A DNA stretch of 64,000 nt from contig OX352763.1 of the NCBI GenBank assembly GCA_947095585.1, forward strand, positions 65,009,016 to 65,073,015. The letters run 5' to 3'. This document shows, piece after piece, positions 10,491-21,250 of the stretch (the first letter of the stretch is position 1; the number at the start of each line of letters is the position of its first letter). The position numbers and the translations under genes are program-made. Under the pieces are notes generated by a model, which saw nothing but the letters and a program-made list of their open reading frames with translations, was not told the DNA's origin and made no database searches. Source of the DNA: Nephrocerus scutellatus. Taxonomy: Eukaryota > Arthropoda > Insecta > Diptera > Pipunculidae.

Positions 10491-10616
10491 TCTTGCATGA
10501 CAGCTGTAATACGATTTTTGTAACACACCATTCCTCGCCCACCGGGGTTTGATCGCACTTCCACCAGTCAGAGATAGTTAGGGCCATCTGCATTTCTGAT
10601 GCATTCTGTGTTATTT

Positions 10617-11280
10617 GTCCTATTCTGCTGAAGGCTGACTGCCCTTCTTTACACAATGTCATCGAAATATACAAAGAAGTATGCAGTAAAGTAAGCAGCG
10701 ACATCACAAATACGAAACAAAACTAATTTGGGAATGCTAAAGACGAGTATAATTTATGATTTTGGTAATATATATATATTTTGTAGTAATATATTTATTA
10801 CTTATTGTTTTATTTTATTTTAATTTTTGAGACATCTACCAGTCAAAATTCGATAGGACTTGTTTTAAAATATTTGTTTAGCGCTAGGCTTGCGAAGGCG
10901 TAATTTTGAGATTTTTTTTATTTATAGTTTTAGGAGGAAAAATATAAAAAACTAGTTTTTTCTGTTTTGCTGTTTAGCTCTGTCGTTTGAAGGGGAAACG
11001 AACAATTTGACAGCCAAAAAAAAAAATCTGGGGCAGAGTTTTACGAAAAAAATTAACATAAATATCATAATCAAAAATAAACAAACAAAAATCGCTAAAA
11101 AGACTACCTAAAACTTATGTTTACGCGGCACAAATAAATCATATATTGAATTAAGGTCGAAAACATTCAGAACGACTATACAAAACAAAAAAAAAACAAT
11201 ACTAAAGAAAATGTTCAAATAAATAGATACCTCAGTGTATTATGTTTGGTTCAGTGTTTGTAATATTCTTAGTTAGTTTG
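10617..11280. other. AT-rich spacer with no recognised gene
   Basis: Starts where the duplication ends. It contains an (AT)n-like tract near 10,770-10,800 and A-rich runs near 11,020 and 11,190. I recognise no coding motif or element ends. Confidence 0.5.
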
Positions 11281-11400
11281 TTAACATGGATTTGTTGTTG
11301 TTCCATTTATGTTATTAAAATTATTGTTGTTAATGTTGTTGTTATTTGTTATTATTGATTTTGTTTTATTGTTGTTGTTCTTATTGTTGTTAATTTTTAT
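11281..11400. repeat. TTG-rich microsatellite-like tract
   Basis: Interrupted runs of TTG (CAA on the other strand), such as TTGTTGTTG, TTATTGTTGTTAATG and GTTGTTGTTCTTATTG. It is low-complexity DNA of no assigned role. Confidence 0.7.
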
Positions 11401-11564
11401 GAAAATTGTTTTATATTTCAGTCTATTTATTAAAAATTTTGGGCTAATTATTATTTATTAGAAAATATTTGATTTTTTCTAGTTACAAAAAACATTATTT
11501 CTAAGTAGTAAAACCCGATTAATGAAGGGTTGGCTACATTTATCTTTTTGGTATTTTCCAGTAC

Positions 11565-11625
11565 ACATATATAATGTAAATAACTAACATAACATATACA
11601 ACATATATAATGTAAATACCTAACA
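11565..11625. repeat. Short tandem duplication beside the hAT insertion
   Basis: The string CATATATAATGTAAATA.CTAAC occurs at 11,565 and again at 11,602, an offset of 37 bp. The second copy runs directly into the hAT target duplication, so the insertion hit this repeat. Confidence 0.75.
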
Positions 11626-12725
11626 ATACTAGAAGTGTGCGGGTAGTAACTATTCGGTATTCAATACCCGTTACATGCAACTACCCGAAGTAACGATTAC
11701 TCTAATGAAATACTTATCGTTACTCATCGTTACTTTTTATTCTTATACGAGTGTATCATGTTTGCATGGTACGAATATTTTGGTTATTGTTTTGTGTAGA
11801 GACTATTGATATATTGGAAATTATGCAAGCTGAAAAGAGTAAGTATTACAATAGACGACGATATTTTTCTCGTTTTCCCGTGCCGTTGTGAAATTGGTTG
11901 GTCAGCAATCGTATAATTACAAAAAAAGAGATAGACTACTGCTAGATTTCTACGAGAAAAACATCAAAAGTATAGTACACAAGTTCACAGCAGTTCACAC
12001 AGCAGTTGTATGAGTTGTATGTTAATGTTTGTGTTGCCTGTTTGAGTTTTATTTTCTAAATATAATTATATGCGTTTAGTTTCGAACTATATAAATTCAA
12101 GTTGCCAACAGTTATTGATTTAAAGTTTGTGCCCGTTGCAAACAAGGGAGCTGGTATACCCACGGTTAGCAAGGTTAGCCAAAAAGCACCTTTCAACAGT
12201 GGCAACTTCTGTGCCTTCGGAGAGAATATTTCAAAAAGTGGGCAAATATTTTCTGATAGGCGTTGTCGTATTAAGTCCAAAAATTTTAAAAAAAAATTTT
12301 TTTGAATGCTAATCAAGATTTTATCTTATAATTTAGTTAAATTTTTTTGCGTTCTTTTTATTATAGTCTTTGAATTATGTATGAATCGATCGTAGAGTTA
12401 ATTTTTATTTTATATTTATATTTATATTAAAAAATGAATTAATAGATATTGTTTGTTTTTTTTCGCATAATAAAAACATATTTTGAAAAATAAGTCTTTT
12501 TTCTTAATGAAAGTATATTCCAAAATCAACAGTGTTCTACGAGCCATATATACAAATTCACCAGTAACAATTATATGGTTAGATAGGTAATCGTACTGTT
12601 CTCTCTTCTCGTTAAAAAGTGAATGATTACTTTGTAACGAATAAAATGTAACTGGTATTTGCATCAAAAGTAACGGGTACTCGTGATTACTCAAAGTAAC
12701 GACATTGCACATCTCTAAACAATAC
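11622..12725 (+). mobile_element. hAT-family element, internally deleted, with 8-bp target duplication
   Basis: The element proper spans 11,630-12,717 (1,088 bp). Left end TAGAAGTGTGC and right end GCACATCTCTA (reverse complement TAGAGATGTGC) are imperfect TIRs of the hAT type. It is flanked by a perfect 8-bp direct repeat, AACAATAC, at 11,622-11,629 and 12,718-12,725; 8 bp is the hAT hallmark. Subterminal regions at both ends carry repeated GTTACT/AGTAAC motifs, likely transposase-binding repeats. A C-terminal transposase remnant lies inside at 12,127-12,335. The N-terminal zinc finger and most of the catalytic region are missing, so the element could move only with an outside enzyme. Confidence 0.9.
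12127..12335 (+). pseudogene. hAT transposase C-terminal dimerisation domain remnant
   Basis: The frame starting near 12,127 reads YPRLARLAKKHLSTV followed by ATSVPSERIFQKVG, the signature of the hAT C-terminal dimerisation domain. The downstream portion (SDRRCRIKSKNFKK) is in a different frame, so at least one frameshift lies near 12,240-12,260. The coding stretch ends shortly before the right TIR region, as expected for the 3' end of the gene. Near 11,823 an ATG followed by GTAAGT could be a leftover first exon and donor site, but this is speculative. Confidence 0.8.
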
Positions 12726-12807
12726 TATTTGAACCAAAAGTAGAAAGATTTTATTGGAAAACATAAGCACTGAAGAAAATCGAGTCTTTTTTACAATGGT
12801 AATATAA

Positions 12808-13450
12808 GGGAGAGTGGGTATGTATAGGACACAGGAGGAATGGGACACTAGCTTTTTCCTCAACACCGTCTGCTTTATTTTGTGTCTGATAATCACAAAA
12901 TAACTCGTAAGTCTGTATCCATCAGTCAACAAAGCAGTTCATGTGCGCAATGGAAATTACGCAGTGGAGTGCAAAAAGAGTAAAATTCATTGGTCAACTT
13001 TGAGTGAAAAGTTAATGAGTGAACTCCACGGGACATCTATTCCTTCATTTTGGATAATGGATAAAATCTAAATTTTGATCAATGTCGTGAAATGGATATC
13101 TTTTTGTTTTTTCTTCCTATTCCTATTTGTTTAATTTTTTTATTTTTTATTAAGACTGATTTTATGACTTAATCAAAAAAAATTCTAAATACGATATACA
13201 TGTCCCATTCCACCACATAGCTTTCCCATTCCACCACTCAGCTGTCCCATTCTTCCTGGAAGCAGGAGGAATGGGCCAGAGTGAGGAAGGTGCACACAAT
13301 TTATTAAAACTCGTATTCGGGTAAAGGTTTGGTTTATTTTGTGTTTGCAATAATGTTTTTGTTCAGGGAAAAGTTTGTGCGGATATAATTTATACGTTTT
13401 CCAGTAGATGTGTTTTTCTGAAAAGTGTCCCATACATACCTAATCTCTCC
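12808..13450. mobile_element. TIR element of ~643 bp with repeated CCCATTC motifs
   Basis: Left end GGGAGAGTGGGTATGTATAG followed by GACAC matches the reverse complement of the right end, GGAGAGATTAGGTATGTATG followed by GGACAC, giving ~26-bp imperfect inverted ends. GGAATGGGACA or its complement recurs inside (12,836; 13,200-13,275). A near-perfect hairpin lies at ~13,244-13,277 (CCCATTCTTCCTG ... CAGGAGGAATGGG). A TA on both sides is possible but not convincing. No transposase is seen. The short frames inside are chance frames. The superfamily is unassigned. Confidence 0.6.
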
Positions 13451-14300
13451 TACTTCCAATTCTCTATCATTCACATTTTATTTAAATAGGGAAATGTTTT
13501 GCTGAGTTTATTTATGATTAGATTTTTTTCCAAAAAATTCCTTCTTTCACGTGATTTTTGTAAATATTTACTTACCAAAATTCAGTGCACATTGTAAATT
13601 TTTGAATCTCGGTGGGCGAAGCCAGATATAATCCATTTCCTTTGTTACTAAAACAGAATGCTTTCGAAATCCTATTAACAAATTGACATTATTAGGTTTT
13701 AAGATTTTTTTATATACAAATTTATACATGATAATATTTAGAAATGCTTCATTTTATCTAATGTGGCATTCGATTGATGGAAAAAATTACACCAAGTGCT
13801 AAAATATTGCACTGAACGTCACACACACATAATTTGAAATTATACTTTTATTTTTGAATCATCGTCGTTGGCGTTCTTCTTCACTTTTTGAAGAATTTTT
13901 GAAAAAAGAAAATGCTTATATAGCAGGAAAAAGAAACATTATGTGCATGTTCACTGAAGCTGTTCACACATATTCTAATATTAATGTAAGTTTTAAAATT
14001 GCTTTTTTATAAAATCTTCATGTACATTTATTTTATTATAGTTTTGTATTACAGTTTCGTAAAATAAAATCTCGAGGGGGAGCACTGCACACAAGTAAAC
14101 AGCGATGTTTGCAAATTTACAATTTTTCTTAAAGTAAAAGTATAGAGGCAGAAAAGAGATTCCATCCGAATAACAAGTGCTTACTTCCTTATGGGAAGAA
14201 GTAAGATTTATTTGAAAGATTTATTGAGAACAAATTTCAGGTTTGCCGGTAACAAGAAAACATATCGCGGAGTGAACAACCTTTTCAACATTTTCATGTG
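13451..14300. other. AT-rich spacer, no confident gene
   Basis: Mostly non-coding in appearance. On the + strand ~13,853-13,985 is open for ~44 codons (RRWRSSSLFEEFLKKENAY) and ends at a GTAAGT donor-like site at 13,986. An acceptor-like TTGTATTACAG follows near 14,045-14,055. This could be a fragment of a buried spliced gene, but I recognise no family. Confidence 0.25.
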
Positions 14301-14379
14301 AACAGCATACGGTCATCTGACTGATTTTTTTAAATTTTTATTCGGCAAATCAACGACTCTAATAAAAATCCCTGCAACA

Positions 14380-14580
14380 GAGGAAGAGAAAATTACAAAT
14401 GCCTAAGCATTTTTACAGGTGTAAATACATTGTACACATGCTGCATAATATGTGCATAGATGAAGCGGATTTGTAGAATGACAATAATACCAGAGCAAGC
14501 TTCACGGCAAAGAATACCATTAGGTTAAAATTCGAGGTCGGAAACGTTTTCCAATGTTGTGCTAAAGCATTTGGGAATTA
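14380..14580 (+). pseudogene. Possible PIF/Harbinger transposase remnant
   Basis: A short + strand stretch near 14,427-14,475 reads HMLHNMCIDEADL before a stop. It resembles the C-terminal 'LHNIC' box of Harbinger/HARBI1-like nucleases. The surrounding frames are broken and no other motif is convincing. This is a weak call on one motif. Confidence 0.22.
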
Positions 14581-14960
14581 AAACTACCTAATATTACCAA
14601 CGCATTATAATTTAGATTCATCGTTGTTGTATTTGTTGCTGCAGTTGTGGCTTATAAAAATGAAGAATAATAAAAGCAATTATTTATTTTTTTATTTGGA
14701 AGTATCTTTACCATCTTTCTTCCAACTATAATTTTTTTCTAATATTTAAACATTTACGAGCATTATCAAATACCCTGTCTACCACAATTCGGTAATCTTT
14801 TAAATTAATTCTACTCATTTTTGCGATTTCGAAATAACAGATTATCTAAAAGTAAAAAAAAATCTAACGGAATGACAGGTTATGACAACAAACACACATA
14901 TGAAAAGTATTAGTGCACTTGTTTTGTTCGTTTGATGCATAATAAAAACCAATCAATAAA

Positions 14961-15375
14961 AATTAAAATTTTTCGTGTAAATCCTCTAATTGATATACAA
15001 TGTGCAGATTTTGAATAAAATCGGGTAACATTTAGAAAAAATTTGGGAGCCCCCTTGTGCTGATCACTCCAAAACTTTTACAAATAGTGTTTCCATCGGA
15101 GATGTGTATAAAATTTAAAGAAAATCCGGCGTTTTTACGGTATCCGTATTTACGGTTTTTTTTGCATATTTTGTATATTTGCATTGGAGCCCCCCGACCA
15201 GTAGGCCCGAGGGGCACCCATTTAATAGAAAGTGTTGTCATGGGAGATACACATGTGTGCAAAGTTTCAATAAAATCGATTTTCAGGAAGTGGGTTAAAA
15301 ATTCATCACAAGACTTGGTTGCATGCCAGTCAGCCAGCCACGGGCACGCGAAGTTAATATGGAGAATTTAAAAAT
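14961..15375. repeat. Repeat element with ~120-bp internal units (copy D)
   Basis: Head AATTAAAATTTTTCGTGTAA and tail CAGCCAGCCACGGGCACGCG followed by AAGTTAATATGGAGAATTTA match those of the blocks at 5,190 and 7,942. Only about two to three internal units remain (CTGATCACTCCAAAAC near 15,060; GGCCCGAGGGGCACCC near 15,205). This third location shows the family is dispersed. Chance frames on both strands are not genes. Confidence 0.6.
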
Positions 15376-15578
15376 GAGTGCAATCGGTTACTAGAGGGGA
15401 AAATCGAATGAAAGCCACATAAGTGGCAAAAAAAAATAATTATATCAATACGATATTTGAGTTTAATGCGAGTATACTTATTTTTTTCATAAAGTGGGTT
15501 CATATGCATGGAAAGGTCATTTTCAATAAAGTAACGGGTGGAAACAATCAATTATTTTAATTAGTATAAAAGATCTAT
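15376..15578. other. Spacer with no recognised gene
   Basis: AT-rich sequence between the last ~120-bp-repeat element and a possible LTR. Nothing recognisable. Confidence 0.45.
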
Positions 15579-15740
15579 TGTAATTAACTCCGTTGTTTCT
15601 CTGCTGTGCAATTGAACGTCAACCGATATCACATACCCAGTAATGAAATAAACTTAAGCTTTTTAAATAATATTCTCAATATTAAATTTCTAGTTTTATT
15701 TCCAAAATAATAAGCCAAGCTTTTTACATGGCGTCAGAAG
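15579..15740 (+). repeat. Possible LTR end with primer-binding site
   Basis: A segment beginning TGTAATTAAC and ending TTTTTACA has TG...CA ends and two AATAA-type poly(A) signals. It is followed at once by TGGCGTCAGAAG, which resembles a tRNA-complementary primer-binding site. This would be a short LTR and leader of another retrotransposon. No second LTR or coding region is seen, so the 5' border is a guess. Confidence 0.3.
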
Positions 15741-16045
15741 TTAAAATTATCAAATTGGAATAAAGATTTCGCCGGAAGAATTTCACCATTAAGTCACGTA
15801 CGGTTAAATTCTAATGAATTTTGTCTGCAACTGCAAACTGCGGATTAATCGTTTTTTTATATTCCTTTGTCATATTCGCAACTTCGCAGCCGATACTGAA
15901 GATTTCATTTCTTTAGATAGTTCTTGTCCGCCGTTTGAATTGGACCGTGTTGCGTTAGTTTTCTGATAAGTTTAATTCGTACTAAAATTATAAGTTAAGA
16001 TATTGTTTCTAAATACGTACTAAATTACAAATTATAAGTTAATAT
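15741..16045. other. Left flank of the satellite array
   Basis: No gene. Just before the array a ~45-bp stretch is imperfectly repeated (GTACTAAAATTATAAGTTAA near 15,978 and GTACTAAATTACAAATTATAA near 16,017), and the second copy runs into the first truncated monomer. The word ACTA...TATAAG is shared with the satellite, so this may be a decayed array edge. Confidence 0.4.
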
Positions 16046-18559
16046 ATTTCTTCCTATGGAAATTTCTCAAGCGAATCGCATGAAATTCGGAATGTAGGAC
16101 TAAGATGTGACTATAAGATTTCTTCCTATGGAAATTCTGGAATATAATCATTATTGTCTGGAATATCTGGAGCAAAGCAATTTTCAAGCGATTCGCATGA
16201 AATTCGGAATGTAGGACTAAGATGTGACTATAAGATTTCTTGCTATGGAAATTCTGGAATATGATCATTATTGTCCGGAATATCTGGAGCAAAGCAATTT
16301 TTCAAGCGATTCGCATGAAATTCGGAATGTAGGACTAAGATGTAGCTATAAGATTTCTTCCTATGGAAATTCTGGAATATAATCATTATTGTCTGGAATA
16401 TCTGGAGCAAAGCAATTTTTCAAGCGATTCGCATGAAATTCGGAATATAGGACTAAAATGTGACTATAAGATTTCTTCCTATGGAAATTCTGGAATAATA
16501 TCATTATTGTCTGGAATTTCTGGAACAAAGCAATTTCTCAAGCCATTGGCATGAAATTTGGAATGTAGGACTAAGATGTAACTATAAGATTTCTTCTTAT
16601 GGAAATTCTGGAATATAATCATTATTGTCTGGAATATCTGGAGCAAAGCAATTTTTCAAGCGATTCGCATGAAATTCGGAATGTAGGACTAAAATGTGAC
16701 TATAAGATTTCTTCCTATGGAAATTCTGGAATATTATCATTATTGTCTGGAATATCTGGAGCTAAGCAATTTCTCAAGCGATTCGCATGAAATTCGGAAT
16801 GTAGAAGATTTGGAAATTCTGGAATATAATCATTATTGTCTGGAATTTTTGGAACAAAGCAATTTCTCAAGCGATTCGCATGAAATTCGGAATGTAGGAC
16901 TAAGATGTGACTATAAGATTTCTTCCTATGGAAATTCTGGAATATAATCATAATTGTCTGGAATTTCTGGAACAAAGCAATTTCTCAAGCGATTCGCATG
17001 AAAATTGGAATGTAGGACTAAGATGTGACTATAAGATTTCTTCATATGGAAATCCTGGAATATAATCATTATTGTCTGGAATTTCTGGAACAAAGCCATT
17101 TCTCAAGCGATTCGCAAGAAATACGGAATGTAGGACTAAGATGTGACTATAAGATTTCTTCCTATGGGAATTCTGGAATACTATCATTATTGTCCGGAAT
17201 ATCTGGAGCAAAGCAATTTTTCAAGCGATTCGCATGAAATTCGAAATGTAGGACTAAGATGTGACTATAAGATTTCTTCCTATGGAAATTCTGGAATATA
17301 GTCATTATTGTCTGGAATATCTGGAGCAAAGCAATTTCTAATTTCTCAAGCGATTCGCATGAAATTCGGAATGTAGGAGTAAGATGTGACTATAAGATTT
17401 CTTCCTATGGAAATTCGGAATGTAGGACTAAGATGTAACTATAAAATTTCTTCCTATGGAAATTGTGGAATATAATCATTATTGTCTGGAATATCTGGAG
17501 CAAAGCAATTTTTCAAGCGATTCGCATGAAATTCGGAATGTAGGACTAAAATGTGACTATAAGATTTCTTCCTATGGAAATTCTGGAATATAATCATAAT
17601 TGTCTGGAATATCTGGAGCTAAGCAATTTCTCAAGCGATTCGCATGAAATTCGGAATGTAGAACTAAGATGTGACTATAAGATTTCTTCCTATGGAAATT
17701 CTGGAATATAATCATTATTGTCTGGAATTTTTGGAAGAAAGCAATTTCTCAAGCGATTCGCATGAAATTCGGAATGTAGGACTAAGATGTGACTATAAGA
17801 TTTCTTCCTTTGGAAATTCTGGAATATAATCATAATTGTCTGGAATATCTGGAGCAAAGCAATTTTTCAAGCGATTCGCATGAAATTCGGAATGTAGGAC
17901 TAAAATGTGACTATAAGATTTCTTCCTATGGAAATTCTGGAATATAATCATTATTGTCTGGAATTTTTGGAAGAAAGCAATTTCTCAAGCGATTCGCATG
18001 AAATTCGGAATGTAGGACTAAGATGTGACTATAAGATTTCTTCCTTTGGAAATTCTGGAATATAATCATAATTGTCTAGAATTTCTGGAACAAAGCAATT
18101 TCTCAAGCGATTCGCATGAAATTCGGAATGTAGGACTAAGATGTGACTATAAGATTTCTTCCTATGGAAATTCTGGAATATAATCATAATTGTCTGGAAT
18201 ATCTGGAGCAAAGAAATTTTTCAAGCGATTCGCATGAAATTCGGAATGTAGGACTAAAATGTGACTATAAGATTTCTTCCTATGGAAATTCTGGAATATA
18301 ATCATTATTGTCTGGAATTTTTGGAAGAAAGCAATTTCTCAAGCGATTCGCATGAAATTCGGAATGTGTGACTAAGATGTGACTATAAGATTTGGAACAA
18401 AGCAATTTCTCAATCGATTCGCATGAAAATTGGAATGTAGGACTAAGATGTAACTATAAGATTTCTTCCTATGGAAATTCTGCAATATAATCATTATTGT
18501 CTGGAATATCTGGAGCAAAGCAATTTTTCAAGCGATTCGCATGAAATTCGGAATGTAGG

Positions 18560-21250
18560 ACTAAAATGTGACTATAAGATTTCTTCCTATGGAAATTCTG
18601 GAATATAATCATTATTGTCTGGAATATCTGGAGCTAAGCAATTTCTCAAGCGATTCGCATGAAATTCGGAATGTAGAACTAAGATGTGACTATAAGATTT
18701 CTTCCTATGGAAATTCTGGAATATAATCATTATTGTCTGGAATTTTTGGAACAAAGCAATTTCTCAAGCGATTCGCATGAAATTCGGAATGTAGGACTAA
18801 GATGTGACTATAAGATTTCTTCCTTTGGAAATTCTGGAATATAATCATAATTGTCTAGAATTTCTGGAACAAAGCAATTTCTCAATCGATTCGCATGAAA
18901 ATTGGAATGTAGGACTAAGATGTGACTATAAGATTTCTTCCTATGGAATTTCTGAAATATAATCATTATTGTCTGGAATTTCTGGAACAAAGCAATTTCT
19001 CAAGCGATTCGCATGAAATTCGGAATGTAGGACTAAGATGTGACTATAAGATTTCTTCCTATGGGAATTCTGGAATACTATCATTATTGTCTGGAATTTC
19101 TGAAACAAAGCAATTTCTCAAGCGATTCGCATGAAATTCGGAATGTAGGACTAAGATGTGACTATAAGATTTCTTCCTATGGAAATTCTGGAATAAAGTC
19201 ATTATTGTCTGGAATATCTGGAGCAAAGCAATTTTTCAAGCGATTCGCATGAAATTCGGAATGTAGGACTAAGATGTGACTATAAGATTTCTTCCTATGG
19301 AAATTCTGGAATATAATCACTATTGTCTGGAATTTCTGGAACAAAGCAATTTCTCAAGCGATTCGCATGAAATTCGGAATGTAGGACTAAGATGTGACTA
19401 TAAGATTTCTTCCTATGTAAATTCTGGAATATAATCATTATTGTCTGGAATTTCTGGAACAAAGCAATTTCTCAAGCAATTCGCATGAAATTCGGAATGT
19501 AGGACTAAGATGTGACTTTAAGATTTCTTCCTATGGAAATTCTGGAATATAATCATTATTGTCTGGAATTTCTGGAACAAAGCAATTTCTCAAGCGATTC
19601 GCATGAAATTCACAATGTAGGACTAAGATGTGACTATAAGATTTCTTCCAATGAAAATTCTGGTATATAATCATTATTGTCTGGAATTTCTGGAACAAAG
19701 CAATTTCTCAAGCGATTCGCATGAAATTCGGAATGTAAGACTAAGATGTGACTATAAGATTTTTTCCTATGGAAATGGACTAATATGACCATTATTGTCT
19801 GGAATATCTGGTACAAAGAAATTTTTCAAGCGATTCGCATGAAATTCGGAATGTAGGACTAAAATGTGACTATAAGATTTCTTCCTATGGAAATTCTGGA
19901 ATATAATCATTATTGTCTTGAATATCTGGAGCTAAGCAATTTCTCAAGCGATTCGCATGAAATTCGGAATGTAGAACTAAGATGTGACTATAAGATTTCT
20001 TCCTATGGAAATTCTGGAATATAATCATTATTGTCTGGAATTTTTGGAACAAAGCAATTTCTCAAGCGATTCGCATGAAATTCGGAATGTAGGACTAAGA
20101 TGTGACTATAAGATTTCTTCCTTTGGAAATTCTGGAATATAATCATAATTGTCTAGAATTTCTGGAACAAAGCAATTTCTCAATCGATTCGCATGAAAAT
20201 TGGAATGTAGGACTAAGATGTGACTATAAGATTTCTTCCTATGGAAATTCTGGAATATAATCATTGTCTGGAATTTCTGGAACAAAGCAATTTCTCAAGC
20301 GATTCGCATGAAATTCGGAATGTAGGACTAAGATGTGACTATAAGATTTCTTCCTATGGGAATTCTGGAATACTATCATTATTGTCTGGAATTTCTGAAA
20401 CAAAGCAATTTCTCAAGCGATTCGCATGAAATTCGGAATGTAGGACTAAGATGTGACTATAAGATTTCTTCCTATGGAAATTCTGGAATAAAGTCATTAT
20501 TGTCTGGAATATCTGGAGCAAAGCAATTTTTCAAGCGATTCGCATGAAATTCGGAATGTAGGACTAAGATGTGACTATAAGATTTCTTCCTATGGAAATT
20601 CTGGAATATAATCACTATTGTCTGGAATTTCTGGAACAAAGCAATTTCTCAAGCGATTCGCTTGAAATTCGGAATGTAGGACTAAGATGTGACTATAAGA
20701 TTTCTTCCTATGTAAATTCTGGAATATAATCATTATTGTCTGGAATTTCTGGAACAAAGCAATTTCTCAAGCAATTCGCATGAAATTCGGAATGTAGGAC
20801 TAAGATGTGACTTTAAGATTTCTTCCTATGGAAATTCTGCAATATAATCATTATTGTCTGGAATTTCTGGAACAAAGCAATTTCTCAAGCGATTCGCATG
20901 AAATTCACAATGTAGGACTAAGATGTGACTATAAGATTTCTTCCAATGGAAATTCTGGTATATAATCATTATTGTCTGGAATTTCTGGAACAAAGCAATT
21001 TCTCAAGCGATTCGCATGAAATTCGAAATGTAGGACTAAGATGTGACTATAAGATTTCTTCCAATGGAAATTCTGGTATATAATCATTATTGTCTGGAAT
21101 TTCTGGAACAAAGCAATTTTTCAAGCGATTCGCATGAAATTCGAAATGTAGGACTAAGATGTGACTATAAGATTTCTTCCTATGGAAATTCTGGAATATC
21201 ATTATTGTCTGGAATATCTGGAGCAAAGCAATTTTTCAAGCGATTCGCAT
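18560..21250. repeat. Higher-order repeat, ~1.30 kb, two copies
   Basis: Landmark monomers recur at +1,298 bp (18,922 to 20,220) and +1,295 bp (19,040 to 20,335; 19,634 to 20,929). That is 11 monomers, with a 3-bp deletion (ATCATTGTC for ATCATTATTGTC near 20,260) in the second copy. Confidence 0.8.

Larger units (their letters stand above)
7854..10616. repeat. Tandem segmental duplication, unit 2
   Basis: Second copy of the 5,104-7,849 segment, in the same order and orientation. It keeps a 13-bp stretch near 10,008-10,020 that unit 1 lacks. Its LINE reading frame is open where unit 1 has a stop near 6,806. Sequence past 10,616 has no counterpart after unit 1, which defines the right edge. 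Confidence 0.92.

Noticed and set aside
13162..13433. Open frames of 62 and 82 codons on the minus strand inside the TIR element
   Set aside because: They overlap each other in different frames and mostly translate the repeated CCCATTC/GGAATGGG words.
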